The notes beneath the pieces were generated by a model. The model saw nothing but the letters and a program-made list of their open reading frames with translations, searched no databases and was not told the DNA's origin. Below are positions 8,806-16,479 of a DNA stretch of 46,392 bases, in pieces. Source of the stretch: an uncultured Spirochaetia bacterium (GTDB taxonomy: Bacteria > Spirochaetota > Brachyspiria > Brachyspirales > Brachyspiraceae); assembly GCA_947040495.1 (NCBI GenBank), contig CAMRBQ010000011.1, forward strand, positions 1-46,392. The letters run 5' to 3'. A program made the position numbers and the translations under genes. The stretch's first letter is position 1; each line of letters starts with the position of its first letter.

Positions 8806-9123
8806 ATGAAAATAAAATATTTAACAGTAAGATATAATAAACATGATATACCATACATTAAACTTGCTAAAAGAGCACATTTAACTTTTAATATAAATAA
8901 TAACGAGCAAATTGAGATTATAGGTAATGATATTGGATTAAAATTATTATCAAGGGCTCTTTTGGGCATGTCAGGAATATGCAAAACTAATGGGTATCAT
9001 GAACATATTGATGATTTGTACGAGATAAATAATGAAAATAAAAGTTTTATAATAAAAAAATATAATGACCCAAAACAAATGTCATGCCATACAACTATAG
9101 ATATTAAAAAACTATCATGTTAG
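8806..9123 (+). CDS. Small Imm32-like protein (putative orphan immunity protein)
   Basis: A 105-residue soluble protein preceded by AGAGG. Its centre reads IEIIGNDIGLKLLSRALLGM, followed by NGYHEHIDD and a hydrophobic strand KSFIIKK. This resembles the Imm32 immunity family, in which a GNxEGLxxLAxxL helix precedes a HxHLDD segment. I infer the family from pattern memory only. No toxin gene, Rhs repeat or secretion locus is visible nearby, so if the assignment holds it is an orphan. The gene is convergent with accA, and the stop codons overlap by 4 bases. Confidence 0.6.
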   Translation: MKIKYLTVRYNKHDIPYIKLAKRAHLTFNINNNEQIEIIGNDIGLKLLSRALLGMSGICKTNGYHEHIDDLYEINNENKSFIIKKYNDPKQMSCHTTIDIKKLSC

Positions 9124-10085
9124 GAAGTTAGAGTTCCAGTCCAATCCCTAGTAAATTTAGATATTCTACTTGCAACTAAAGCATCGCCATCAACATCAAG
9201 TAAATCGTCAAGATTTCTATTTAATGCTTCTTTTAAGTTTGCAAACATTTTTTTATAATCACGATGTGCGCCACATAAAGGCTCATCAACTATCTCATCA
9301 ATTACACCAAGTTTTAATGCATCCTCTGCTGTGTTTTTCAATGCCTCGGCTGCATCCTCTTTCTTATCACTTGTACGCCATAAAATAGAAGCACATGATT
9401 CTGGAGATATTACAGAATAGATAGAATATTGCAGCATGAGTATTCTATTTGCAATTGATAATGCCAATGCACCTCCACTACCACCCTCGCCAGTAACGCA
9501 TGATATTATAGGTACTTTTAATCTAACCATTTCATAAAGGTTTTTAGCAATAGCCTCGCCTTGTCCCCTTTCTTCAGCACCAAGACCGGGATATGCCCCT
9601 GGTGTATCTATCAATGTTATAATAGGCTTATTAAATTTTTCAGCGATTTTCATAACACGTAAAGCCTTACGATAACCTTCAGGGTTTGGCATCCCAAAAT
9701 TATACTTTATATTTTCTTCGGTATTACGTCCTTTTTGCTGCCCGATAACAGCAACACTATGCCCATCAAGTTTTGCAAAACCTGCTATTGTAGCTCCATC
9801 ATCACCAAAAAGCCTATCGCCATGTATTTCTACAAAATCGTCAAAGACATTTTCGATATAATCTAATGCATAAGGTCTCTCTGGATGTCTTGACAACATT
9901 GTTATTTGCCATCGATTAAGATTAGCAAATAAACTAGAGCCAAGTCTTTCTATTTTCGCCTCTAGTCCTTCTATATCTTCAGCTGTAGATATTTTTGGGT
10001 CTAACTTATGCTCAGCTTTAAGTGTGTCAAGCCTTCTATAGTGCTCTCTAAGTGGTTGTTCAAAATCTAAAAATGTTCTTGTCAT
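9120..10085 (-). CDS. accA: Acetyl-CoA carboxylase carboxyltransferase subunit alpha
   Basis: A 321-residue alpha subunit that, with AccD, transfers the carboxyl group from carboxybiotin to acetyl-CoA to make malonyl-CoA for fatty acid synthesis. Visible features are RHPERPYALDYIENVFDDFVE, HGDRLFGDD, GRNTEENIKYNFGMPNPEGYRKALR, and the crotonase-fold core PGAYPGLGAEERGQGEAIAKN and GEGGSGGALA. Length is normal. accD is not in the window. Codon composition is less AT-skewed than neighbours, consistent with a highly expressed core gene. It ends 4 bases inside the convergent small gene. Confidence 0.96.
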   Translation of the reverse strand: MTRTFLDFEQPLREHYRRLDTLKAEHKLDPKISTAEDIEGLEAKIERLGSSLFANLNRWQITMLSRHPERPYALDYIENVFDDFVEIHGDRLFGDDGATIAGFAKLDGHSVAVIGQQKGRNTEENIKYNFGMPNPEGYRKALRVMKIAEKFNKPIITLIDTPGAYPGLGAEERGQGEAIAKNLYEMVRLKVPIISCVTGEGGSGGALALSIANRILMLQYSIYSVISPESCASILWRTSDKKEDAAEALKNTAEDALKLGVIDEIVDEPLCGAHRDYKKMFANLKEALNRNLDDLLDVDGDALVASRISKFTRDWTGTLTS

Positions 10086-10137
10086 ACTATTATCCTCATA
10101 ATTATCTATAATACTATATAGAACACTTTTTTACAAA

Positions 10138-10366
10138 CCACTAGTTAGATTTTAGTTGCATGATTTAATAAAATAGTATCATACAATTATATTTAGATAT
10201 TATTATTGTATTTAAATGTACAACTAAAGCGTACATAGTACCTTAAGCATATATGCCTTGGAGTATCCCTTGAGAGATACAGCATCTAAAACTATAGCAA
10301 GTAAAATGTATTAAAATATTAAATTGCATTAAATAGTGCAACTTAAGCCTACGCAGTAGTACTATT
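10138..10366. repeat. Dispersed palindromic repeat, copies 2a and 2b in tandem
   Basis: Almost the whole 276-base gap between accA and the next gene is repeat sequence. Copy 2a (10138-10232) starts ACTAGTTAGATTTTAGTTGC and ends CAACTAAAGCGTACATAGTA. Copy 2b (10233-10366) contains the module TATATGCCTTGGAGTATCCC, also present at about position 109, and ends GTGCAACTTAAGCCTACGCA plus GTAGTACT. The end of 2b is the reverse complement of the start of copy 3 near 29746. No open frame or transposase is present. Confidence 0.7.
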
Positions 10367-11579
10367 TTTTTATATTATTACTTAGGAATTCTTTCAAACC
10401 TAAATCTTTGTCGACTATATGCTTAGCACTATAATGAAGCATGCCCTTTATATTTTTATTTCCATTAATTTTATTAAAATTAGAAATATAATTTGTGATT
10501 GTAAAATTTGAGTATGTGGCTTTAAATGCAGGCATACCTATATATAGAGGAGTCTTAGAACTCTTTGACTCTTTTTCCCACCACTTCAAAACATTATCAA
10601 AACTGGCATTGGTATTTGCATTATCAAAATATATTTGAGGTGCCATATAATCTAATATACCATCTCTAAACCATTTTCTTGTATCAGCATATAGCGTATC
10701 ATAAGATGTTTGCATAGCGAATGTTTTAGAGCCTTTTTTATCATCCTTATAGTTTCTCCATATAGCAAATGGACTTACCCCAAAAACAACATCATTTTTT
10801 GAACTCTTTATATCACTTGCAAGCTTATATACAAATTTATTTATAGCATCACGCCTAAAATTACCCTTTGACTGCAAGAAACGCCTATATTTTTTGTAAG
10901 ATGCCTCATCATTAAAATCTGAACCTTTTATACTATATGGATAAAAGTAATCATCTATATGTATACCATCTATATTATAATTGTCTACAATTTCCATTAT
11001 GCTAGAGATAACAAATTCTCTAACCTCTTTTATAGCAGGGTCAAGCCAATAATATTTGCCATGTTTAACTATCCACTCTTCTTTTGCAACATCAACATAT
11101 TCTAAAAATATTTCTTTATCTAATATACGAAAAGGATTACACCAAGCATGTACTTTCATATCTCTTTTATGGGCTTCTTTAATTATATATTTAAGTGGGT
11201 CATATTCATAATCATTTGTATACTTGCCACTTAGAAATCTAGAATATGGCAGTATATCTGATTTATAGAACACCTCTTGGGCTGGCTTTACCTGAAATAT
11301 TATGTCTGTTATACCAACATCTTCAAATCCATCGAGCAGAACATCAATTTCACTTTTTTGGCTATGCTCTGTAAGATTTGCTTTACTAGGCCAATCAATA
11401 TTATATACAGTTGCAATCCATACACCATGCATTTGCTCATCACTTTCTACATTGCGAGCATCACCATGGCATGATAATTGAAAAAATAAAATTGAAATAA
11501 TAAATATAAGACCCAACGAAAGTTTTATATTAAATATAATTTTTCCATAGAGCCATGATTGTGTCTTTGTATTTTTCAT
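10362..11579 (-). CDS. GHL10/DUF187-family lipoprotein, putative glycoside hydrolase
   Basis: A 405-residue protein of the family-10-like hydrolase group (YngK/DUF187). It has MHGVWIATVYNIDWPS, a TIM-barrel strand DIIFQVKP, KVHAWCNPFRI, and NIDGIHIDDYFYP near the centre, where conserved acidic residues lie. A hydrophobic stretch ends LFFQLSC (Cys37), a plausible lipobox, so the mature protein is probably lipid-anchored outside the cytoplasm. The first ATG overlaps the end of the upstream GTPase gene by 50 bases and gives a long n-region. A TTG about 21 codons later would remove the overlap. Relatives are thought to act on glycans; the substrate is not known here. Confidence 0.78.
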   Translation of the reverse strand: MKNTKTQSWLYGKIIFNIKLSLGLIFIISILFFQLSCHGDARNVESDEQMHGVWIATVYNIDWPSKANLTEHSQKSEIDVLLDGFEDVGITDIIFQVKPAQEVFYKSDILPYSRFLSGKYTNDYEYDPLKYIIKEAHKRDMKVHAWCNPFRILDKEIFLEYVDVAKEEWIVKHGKYYWLDPAIKEVREFVISSIMEIVDNYNIDGIHIDDYFYPYSIKGSDFNDEASYKKYRRFLQSKGNFRRDAINKFVYKLASDIKSSKNDVVFGVSPFAIWRNYKDDKKGSKTFAMQTSYDTLYADTRKWFRDGILDYMAPQIYFDNANTNASFDNVLKWWEKESKSSKTPLYIGMPAFKATYSNFTITNYISNFNKINGNKNIKGMLHYSAKHIVDKDLGLKEFLSNNIKK

Positions 11580-12435
11580 TATAAAGTACTGTTATACCCT
11601 TTGTTATATGCCTATTATCATATACCTTCTCTAATATTATTCTATCGGCATTATCGGATACAAAGTATAACTGCTCTTCTAATTCATAATAGCCTTTTAT
11701 TCTTAGAGCATATTTTAGAGTATCTTCCATTATACTAATAAAATCATTTTTTAATATTACTACTTGTTCAAATGGAATTGATTTTGGAGTGCTTTGAGTG
11801 CATGATGTAAATTCTCCAAGCACTTCTTTAGCTGTTCTTTTTTTTATCGAAACAAAATCTATATCACAAAATGAAGTTTCAATAATATCATTGCCATTTG
11901 TATATTTATTTAGTTCATTATATATCAAAGTTTTTTGGCTATCAGCTATGAGGTCAATCTTATTTACAATTATTGTATCACTCTTTTCAATTTGCCTTTT
12001 AATCGCATCGAGATTTGCAACAAGCTTTATAAACTTATATGCATCCACAAGGCAAAGTATATTTTCTACTTCATAGAATGAATCAAATTCTTTCGATAAA
12101 GTTATGTTAGAAAATGAACTAGGATCTGCAAGACCTGAAGCCTCTATAAATAGCTTATCTACTCTATTCTCTTCTTTCTTATAAAACCTAAGCCCTTCTA
12201 CAAATACATCGATTCTACATGAACAAAATATTGAGCCGCCTGAAATTTCATAAACTTCAATATCATCATGCTTAGATTTTACAGTAGCAGAATCTACATT
12301 GTTGCCAAAATCATTAGTTATAACACCAACACTCATATTAAGAGATTTATAATTATCAATAATTTTGTTTAGTAATGTTGTTTTGCCCGCACCCAAAAAA
12401 CCTGTTAATAATATAAGAGAAGTTTTATTTTCCAT
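11530..12435 (-). CDS. G3E-family GTPase (CobW/YjiA-like)
   Basis: A 301-residue P-loop GTPase. Walker A is GFLGAGKTT (12-20), a switch region ends FIEASGLADPS, and the guanine motif NKIDL follows near residue 157. A C-terminal CobW_C-like domain completes it. Family members deliver metals such as Zn or Co to client enzymes through a CxCC motif. Here the equivalent segment reads GGSIFCSCR (67-74-ish), so one cysteine is replaced and another shifted, which may define a subfamily with altered metal binding. It overlaps the downstream lipoprotein gene by 50 bases. No clear metal client gene adjoins it. Confidence 0.85.
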   Translation of the reverse strand: MENKTSLILLTGFLGAGKTTLLNKIIDNYKSLNMSVGVITNDFGNNVDSATVKSKHDDIEVYEISGGSIFCSCRIDVFVEGLRFYKKEENRVDKLFIEASGLADPSSFSNITLSKEFDSFYEVENILCLVDAYKFIKLVANLDAIKRQIEKSDTIIVNKIDLIADSQKTLIYNELNKYTNGNDIIETSFCDIDFVSIKKRTAKEVLGEFTSCTQSTPKSIPFEQVVILKNDFISIMEDTLKYALRIKGYYELEEQLYFVSDNADRIILEKVYDNRHITKGITVLYNEKYKDTIMALWKNYI

Positions 12436-12554
12436 ATAAATTTTATTCCCATGATAGTTTAATTATAATTTAATAATAATAAATATTGTCATCTAATTAT
12501 ATAACAATATGACTATTTTGTATAATTTTATACTGTAAGTAAAAAAATACTTGT

Positions 12555-12583
12555 TTGACAAAATGTATTTAATTTGCTATAAT
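12555..12583 (+). promoter_or_regulatory. Consensus sigma-70 promoter of rpsB-tsf-pyrH
   Basis: A perfect TTGACA (12555-12560) and a perfect TATAAT (12578-12583) are separated by 17 bp. Transcription should begin near 12590 and leave a leader of about 180 bases before rpsB. The rest of the 335-base gap upstream (12436-12554) shows no gene. Confidence 0.88.
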
Positions 12584-12722
12584 CGTCGTAGACCGATTTA
12601 CGGTATAATTTTTTCCTTAGCATGAAATATTTTTAATTTATAAAAAATATTGTCCAACTGTTATAGTTAGATAAAAGTGCTATTGTAGTAATAATATTAT
12701 TGAATATTAAGCAAGGAATAAA

Positions 12723-12763
12723 AGGGTACCCGTATCGGTACTCTATTTTTTTACCCTAAGGAG
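12723..12763 (+). promoter_or_regulatory. rpsB leader terminator hairpin and ribosome site (putative attenuator)
   Basis: AGGGTACC (12723-12730) pairs with GGTACTCT (12737-12744), including one G-U pair, around a six-base loop. Seven T residues follow at 12746-12752, which is the form of an intrinsic terminator. The rpsB Shine-Dalgarno AAGGAG follows at 12758-12763, seven bases before the ATG. GGGTA (12724-12728) can alternatively pair with TACCC (12752-12756), which would undo the terminator. An attenuator or protein-sensing leader is inferred, not shown. Confidence 0.6.
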
Positions 12764-12770
12764 CACTATA

Positions 12771-13589
12771 ATGGGACTACCTATCATGAAAGACTTGCTT
12801 GAAGCTGGTGTGCATTTTGGACATCAAACAAAAAAGTGGGATCCACGTATGAAGCCTTATATTTTTCAAGAACGTAATGGCATACATATTATCGATCTTA
12901 TCAAAACATTAAATTATATCAAAACAGCATGTGAGGCTGTAAGAAACCTTTCTCGCAATGGTGGCAATATTTTATTTGTTGGTACAAAAAAACAAGCCTC
13001 TCAAAGCATAAGGGCTGCTGCTGAAAAATGTGGTATGTTTTATGTTAGTAGCCGTTGGCTTGGTGGTACACTTACAAATTTTTCAACAATTAAAAAAAGT
13101 ATTGCTAGACTAAAGAAAATTGAAAGAATGGAAGTTGATGATTCTTTTAAATCTTTGCCAAAAAAAGAAGTTATACTTCTATTGAAAGAAAAAGAAAAAC
13201 TAGAAAAAAACTTTTCTGGTATAAAAGATATGGAAGGCATCCCTGATATGATGTTTATTATCGACCCAGAACAAGAGAATATTGCTCTCACTGAAGCTAA
13301 AAAATTAAACATACCATTAGTTGCTGTTGTAGATACAAATTGTAATCCTAATGTTATAGATTATATTATCCCTGGCAATGACGATGCTATTAGAGCTATC
13401 AATCTATTTACAGATATGATTGCTAATGCTGTCATTGAAGGTCAAAATGATGCAGGCAGAGAAGCACTTCTACCAAAAGATGATGAAAATACTGGCGAAG
13501 AAATTTATGATGATAGCAAGCAAGAAGAGGCTATAGCTATTGCAGAACAGTATGGTGTAGCGGATACTACTAGCGAAGTGAAAAAATAA
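12771..13589 (+). CDS. rpsB: 30S ribosomal protein S2
   Basis: A 272-residue uS2 protein of the small ribosomal subunit. Diagnostic segments are LLEAGVHFGHQTKKWDPRMKPYIF near the N-terminus, NILFVGTKKQA, SSRWLGGTLTNF, and the end of the core NPNVIDYIIPGNDDAIRAI. A 30-40 residue acidic tail rich in Asp and Glu follows, a little longer than in many bacteria. It heads the rpsB-tsf-pyrH operon, with tsf 47 bases downstream. The start is fixed by AAGGAG. Expression is probably set by the strong promoter and the hairpin leader just upstream. Confidence 0.97.
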   Translation: MGLPIMKDLLEAGVHFGHQTKKWDPRMKPYIFQERNGIHIIDLIKTLNYIKTACEAVRNLSRNGGNILFVGTKKQASQSIRAAAEKCGMFYVSSRWLGGTLTNFSTIKKSIARLKKIERMEVDDSFKSLPKKEVILLLKEKEKLEKNFSGIKDMEGIPDMMFIIDPEQENIALTEAKKLNIPLVAVVDTNCNPNVIDYIIPGNDDAIRAINLFTDMIANAVIEGQNDAGREALLPKDDENTGEEIYDDSKQEEAIAIAEQYGVADTTSEVKK

Positions 13590-13636
13590 TATATAAAAAT
13601 ACTATAACAGTATACAAATTTTAGGAGAATAAAATT

Positions 13637-14500
13637 ATGGCAGAAGTCACTATAGATTCGATAAAAGAACTTAGAGAACGCACTGGTGTTGGTATGATGG
13701 AATGTAAAAATTCACTCATTGAGGCAGATGGCGATATAGATAAAGCTATCCGTATTTTGAAAGAAAAAGGTGCTATTACAGCAGCCAAAAAAGGTGAGCG
13801 TACTATAAAAGAAGGTCTTATTGGTATGTACCTTAGCGATGATAAAAAATTGGTTTCTATCGTTGAAGTACAATGCGAAACAGATTTTGTTGCAAAAAAT
13901 GAAGTCTTTCAAAACCTAACTCAGGCTATTGCTAATCATGTTAGTATAACTAATGCCAAAGATGCTGAAGAGCTAATGACTGAAAAAATTGATGGCGGCA
14001 CTGATACTATCAAAGACATGATAAATGCTGCTATACAAAAACTTGGCGAAAATATGGATATCGGTAGATTTATGAAATTTAGCACAGATGGCTTTTTTGC
14101 TACATATATGCATTTTAATAAAAAAACTGCCGTTATACTTGAGATTGTAAATGGTGTATGTAATGACGAAACTCTTGAGATAGCAGGTCAAATCGCAATG
14201 CATGCTGCAAGTGATAAACCTGTTGCTGCTACAAGGGATGCACTTGAAGAAGCTACTGTTGTTGAACAATATGAGATATTCAAAAAACTTACTGTCGATG
14301 CTGGAAAGCCTGAAAATATGGTTGAAAAAATTACAGAAGGCAAAATGAATTCTTGGTATGGTGAATCTATATTAATAGACCAAAAATTATTCACAGATAA
14401 TAAAATAACTATTAAAAGTTTAGTCGACCAAATAAGCAAAATATCTACAAAAGATTGCACATTTGGTACATACTTACTTTTTAATATTGGAAAAAAATAA
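13637..14500 (+). CDS. tsf: Translation elongation factor Ts
   Basis: A 287-residue EF-Ts, the guanine nucleotide exchange factor that regenerates EF-Tu-GTP. The N-terminal UBA-like domain reads IKELRERTGVGMMECKNSLIEADGDIDKAI. The core begins with the highly conserved VEVQCETDFVAKNEVF, and a second repeat-like domain contains IAMHAASDKP. Length is typical. TTAGGAG lies 9 bases upstream of the ATG. It is flanked by rpsB and pyrH in the standard bacterial order. Confidence 0.97.
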   Translation: MAEVTIDSIKELRERTGVGMMECKNSLIEADGDIDKAIRILKEKGAITAAKKGERTIKEGLIGMYLSDDKKLVSIVEVQCETDFVAKNEVFQNLTQAIANHVSITNAKDAEELMTEKIDGGTDTIKDMINAAIQKLGENMDIGRFMKFSTDGFFATYMHFNKKTAVILEIVNGVCNDETLEIAGQIAMHAASDKPVAATRDALEEATVVEQYEIFKKLTVDAGKPENMVEKITEGKMNSWYGESILIDQKLFTDNKITIKSLVDQISKISTKDCTFGTYLLFNIGKK

Positions 14501-14505
14501 TATTT

Positions 14506-15210
14506 ATGCTCAAAAGAGTATTATTAAAAATTTCAGGCGAAGCACTATCAGGCAAATATGACGCTGGTCTTGATAGTGCTATGCTTGACTATTTATGCGA
14601 AGAAATAAAAACTATATATGACAAAGTAGAACTATCTATTGTTATGGGCGGCGGCAATATTTATCGTGGTGCTAGTGGTAGCCTTAAAAAAAATATCAAA
14701 AGAAGCACAGGCGATTCTATGGGTATGCTTGCAACTACGATGAATGCACTTGCTATTAGAGATTGTTTTATTTCTAATGGTATGCATGCAACTATACTCG
14801 GTGCTTTTTCTATTGATGGCATGTTTGAAAAGTTTTCGCCTATCAAAGCAAATAATTTACTCAATCAAAAAAATATAGTTTTAATCCCCGGTGGTACTTC
14901 AAATCCGTACTTTACGACAGATACAGCGAGCGTTCTAAGGGCATTAGAAATAGAAGCAGATGTTATATTAAAAGCTACAAATGTAGATGGCGTTTATGAC
15001 AGTGACCCAAAAAAAAATAGCGATGCCAAAAAATATGATGAACTTTCATTCGCTCTTGCAATAGAAAAACGATTAATGATTATGGATATTACAGCTTTTT
15101 CTATGGCTATGCATAATGATTTGAATATTCGTATTTTTGATATGAACAAAAAAGGTAATATCTATAAGGCTGTAATAGATGAAAGTATAGGAACATTGAT
15201 ATCTAACTAG
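14506..15210 (+). CDS. pyrH: Uridylate kinase (UMP kinase)
   Basis: A 234-residue bacterial UMP kinase of the amino-acid kinase fold, which phosphorylates UMP to UDP with ATP. Visible are RVLLKISGEALSG at the N-terminus, VMGGGNIYRG, DSMGMLATTMNALA, and GGTSNPYFTTDTASVLRALE, followed by KATNVDGVYDSDPKK. It starts 5 bases after the tsf stop and is probably translationally coupled. The common next gene frr is absent. The operon ends instead at a strong terminator 25 bases downstream. The stop codon is TAG. Confidence 0.97.
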   Translation: MLKRVLLKISGEALSGKYDAGLDSAMLDYLCEEIKTIYDKVELSIVMGGGNIYRGASGSLKKNIKRSTGDSMGMLATTMNALAIRDCFISNGMHATILGAFSIDGMFEKFSPIKANNLLNQKNIVLIPGGTSNPYFTTDTASVLRALEIEADVILKATNVDGVYDSDPKKNSDAKKYDELSFALAIEKRLMIMDITAFSMAMHNDLNIRIFDMNKKGNIYKAVIDESIGTLISN

Positions 15211-15235
15211 TTAATATAATATTTTTATAGAATAA

Positions 15236-15275
15236 AATTAAAGGCTGCCCTATATTTATAGAGTAGCCTTTAATT
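15236..15275. terminator. Bidirectional intrinsic terminator after pyrH
   Basis: AATTAAAGGCT (15236-15246) and AGCCTTTAATT (15265-15275) form a perfect 11-bp stem, with a further inner CTATA/TATAG pairing. T- and A-rich flanks allow termination on both strands. On the plus strand it ends rpsB-tsf-pyrH. On the minus strand it would end the short unit at 15305-15370. Confidence 0.88.
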
Positions 15276-15304
15276 TATCATAGAAATTAATATTTTTTAC
15301 AAAT

Positions 15305-15370
15305 CTAATCCCTAATTTTTTTGATTAACGTTTTTATTTTGTTTTTGTTAAACTTATGTGTTTTTGACAT
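15305..15370 (-). CDS. Candidate 21-residue basic peptide gene
   Basis: A 22-codon frame encodes a lysine-rich peptide starting MSKTHKFNKNKIKTL and ending IKKIRD. It is too short for ordinary gene callers but has its own signals. AGGAG lies 7 bases before the ATG. A perfect -35 TTGACA is upstream on the minus strand (15452-15457), with a weaker AT-rich -10, and a strong terminator lies 30 bases beyond the stop. The composition suggests RNA or ribosome binding, similar in style to tiny basic ribosome-associated proteins, but I recognise no family. The same signals could also produce a small RNA. Confidence 0.45.
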   Translation of the reverse strand: MSKTHKFNKNKIKTLIKKIRD

Positions 15371-15474
15371 ATAAATACTCCTATCATAAAAATACTTCCT
15401 ATACTTTATATATCGAAATCAATAGAAAAAGTATTAGCACTTTTTTTATATTGTCAAAGGTTTTTTATATATAA

Positions 15475-16320
15475 CTAAAAAGAATTAAGTTTTTGACATA
15501 CTGCTTTATGTATAATTGCATTTGAGACAACAAGTGTATCACGTGAAAAAACATCATAGTATGCCCCATCTTTTTTCGTAATATTAGCACCCGCCTGATT
15601 TGCGATAATAATACCCGCAGCAACATCCCAAGCATGTAAAGAGGTTTCATAGAATGCATCACATACACCCTCAGCAACATAACATATATTTAAAGCAGCA
15701 CTACCATCGCGCCTAACACTTTGTACACTTAATATAATATTTTCAAACTCTCTAATTCTTCTTTCTGTATCAGTATCAAAATTATAATAAAAACCAAAAA
15801 CAATTAATGACTGTTCTAATTTTTTAATTTTTGATACTTTTATTACTTTATTATTTTTATATGCTTTCGATTTTATATGTGCTTTATAGATACATTTATT
15901 TATAGGATTATATATCACGCCAAGTATTGGTATACTTTTGTAAGCAAGGGCAATAGAAACACAATAAGCAGGAAAGCCATGGGCAAAATTTGTTGTCCCA
16001 TCTATTGGGTCTACTATCCATACAAAATCTTTATTGCTTTCGTATTTTTCTTCTTTTGACTCTTCACCACAAAAGCCATAATCTTTAAAATGTTTATCTA
16101 AATAATCTTTTATCATTTTCTGACATTTTATATCTACATCAGTAACAATATCCCTTGGTCCCTTACTTGTTATAGTTCTAGGCCTTGAAAAGAATTTAAG
16201 TGAATAATTACCGGTCTTTTTTATAATTATTTCTACTTTTTTCATTATTTTATCAAGGTCAGTCTTAGATATTTTTTTCATTTCTTTTTCTAATAATTTT
16301 TCATTTTTGGGTATATACAT
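15475..16320 (-). CDS. Inositol monophosphatase family protein
   Basis: A Mg-dependent sugar/inositol phosphatase of about 281 residues. The metal motif WIVDPIDGTTNFAHGFP and the second site WDVAAGIIIANQAGA are intact, with GEESKEE supplying the early glutamate. The frame stays open upstream to 16383, but the start at 16320 is preferred. GAGGG lies about ten bases before that ATG, whereas the longer form would add an AT-rich leader without a ribosome site. Family members hydrolyse myo-inositol-1-phosphate, fructose-1,6-bisphosphate or PAP, so the exact substrate is open. It is convergent with pyrH. Confidence 0.9.
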   Translation of the reverse strand: MYIPKNEKLLEKEMKKISKTDLDKIMKKVEIIIKKTGNYSLKFFSRPRTITSKGPRDIVTDVDIKCQKMIKDYLDKHFKDYGFCGEESKEEKYESNKDFVWIVDPIDGTTNFAHGFPAYCVSIALAYKSIPILGVIYNPINKCIYKAHIKSKAYKNNKVIKVSKIKKLEQSLIVFGFYYNFDTDTERRIREFENIILSVQSVRRDGSAALNICYVAEGVCDAFYETSLHAWDVAAGIIIANQAGANITKKDGAYYDVFSRDTLVVSNAIIHKAVCQKLNSF

Positions 16321-16479
16321 TTTTTGAAATCCCTCATTATTATTGATTTTATTATATAATATTTTTATTTGAAATAATATCAACTATTTTTACTGGTAAA
16401 TATATTATTATTTTTGTAGTTTGCAGTATTTAGAATATTAAAACATTTTTATAATTAAATTTTATATTCAAATAATATT

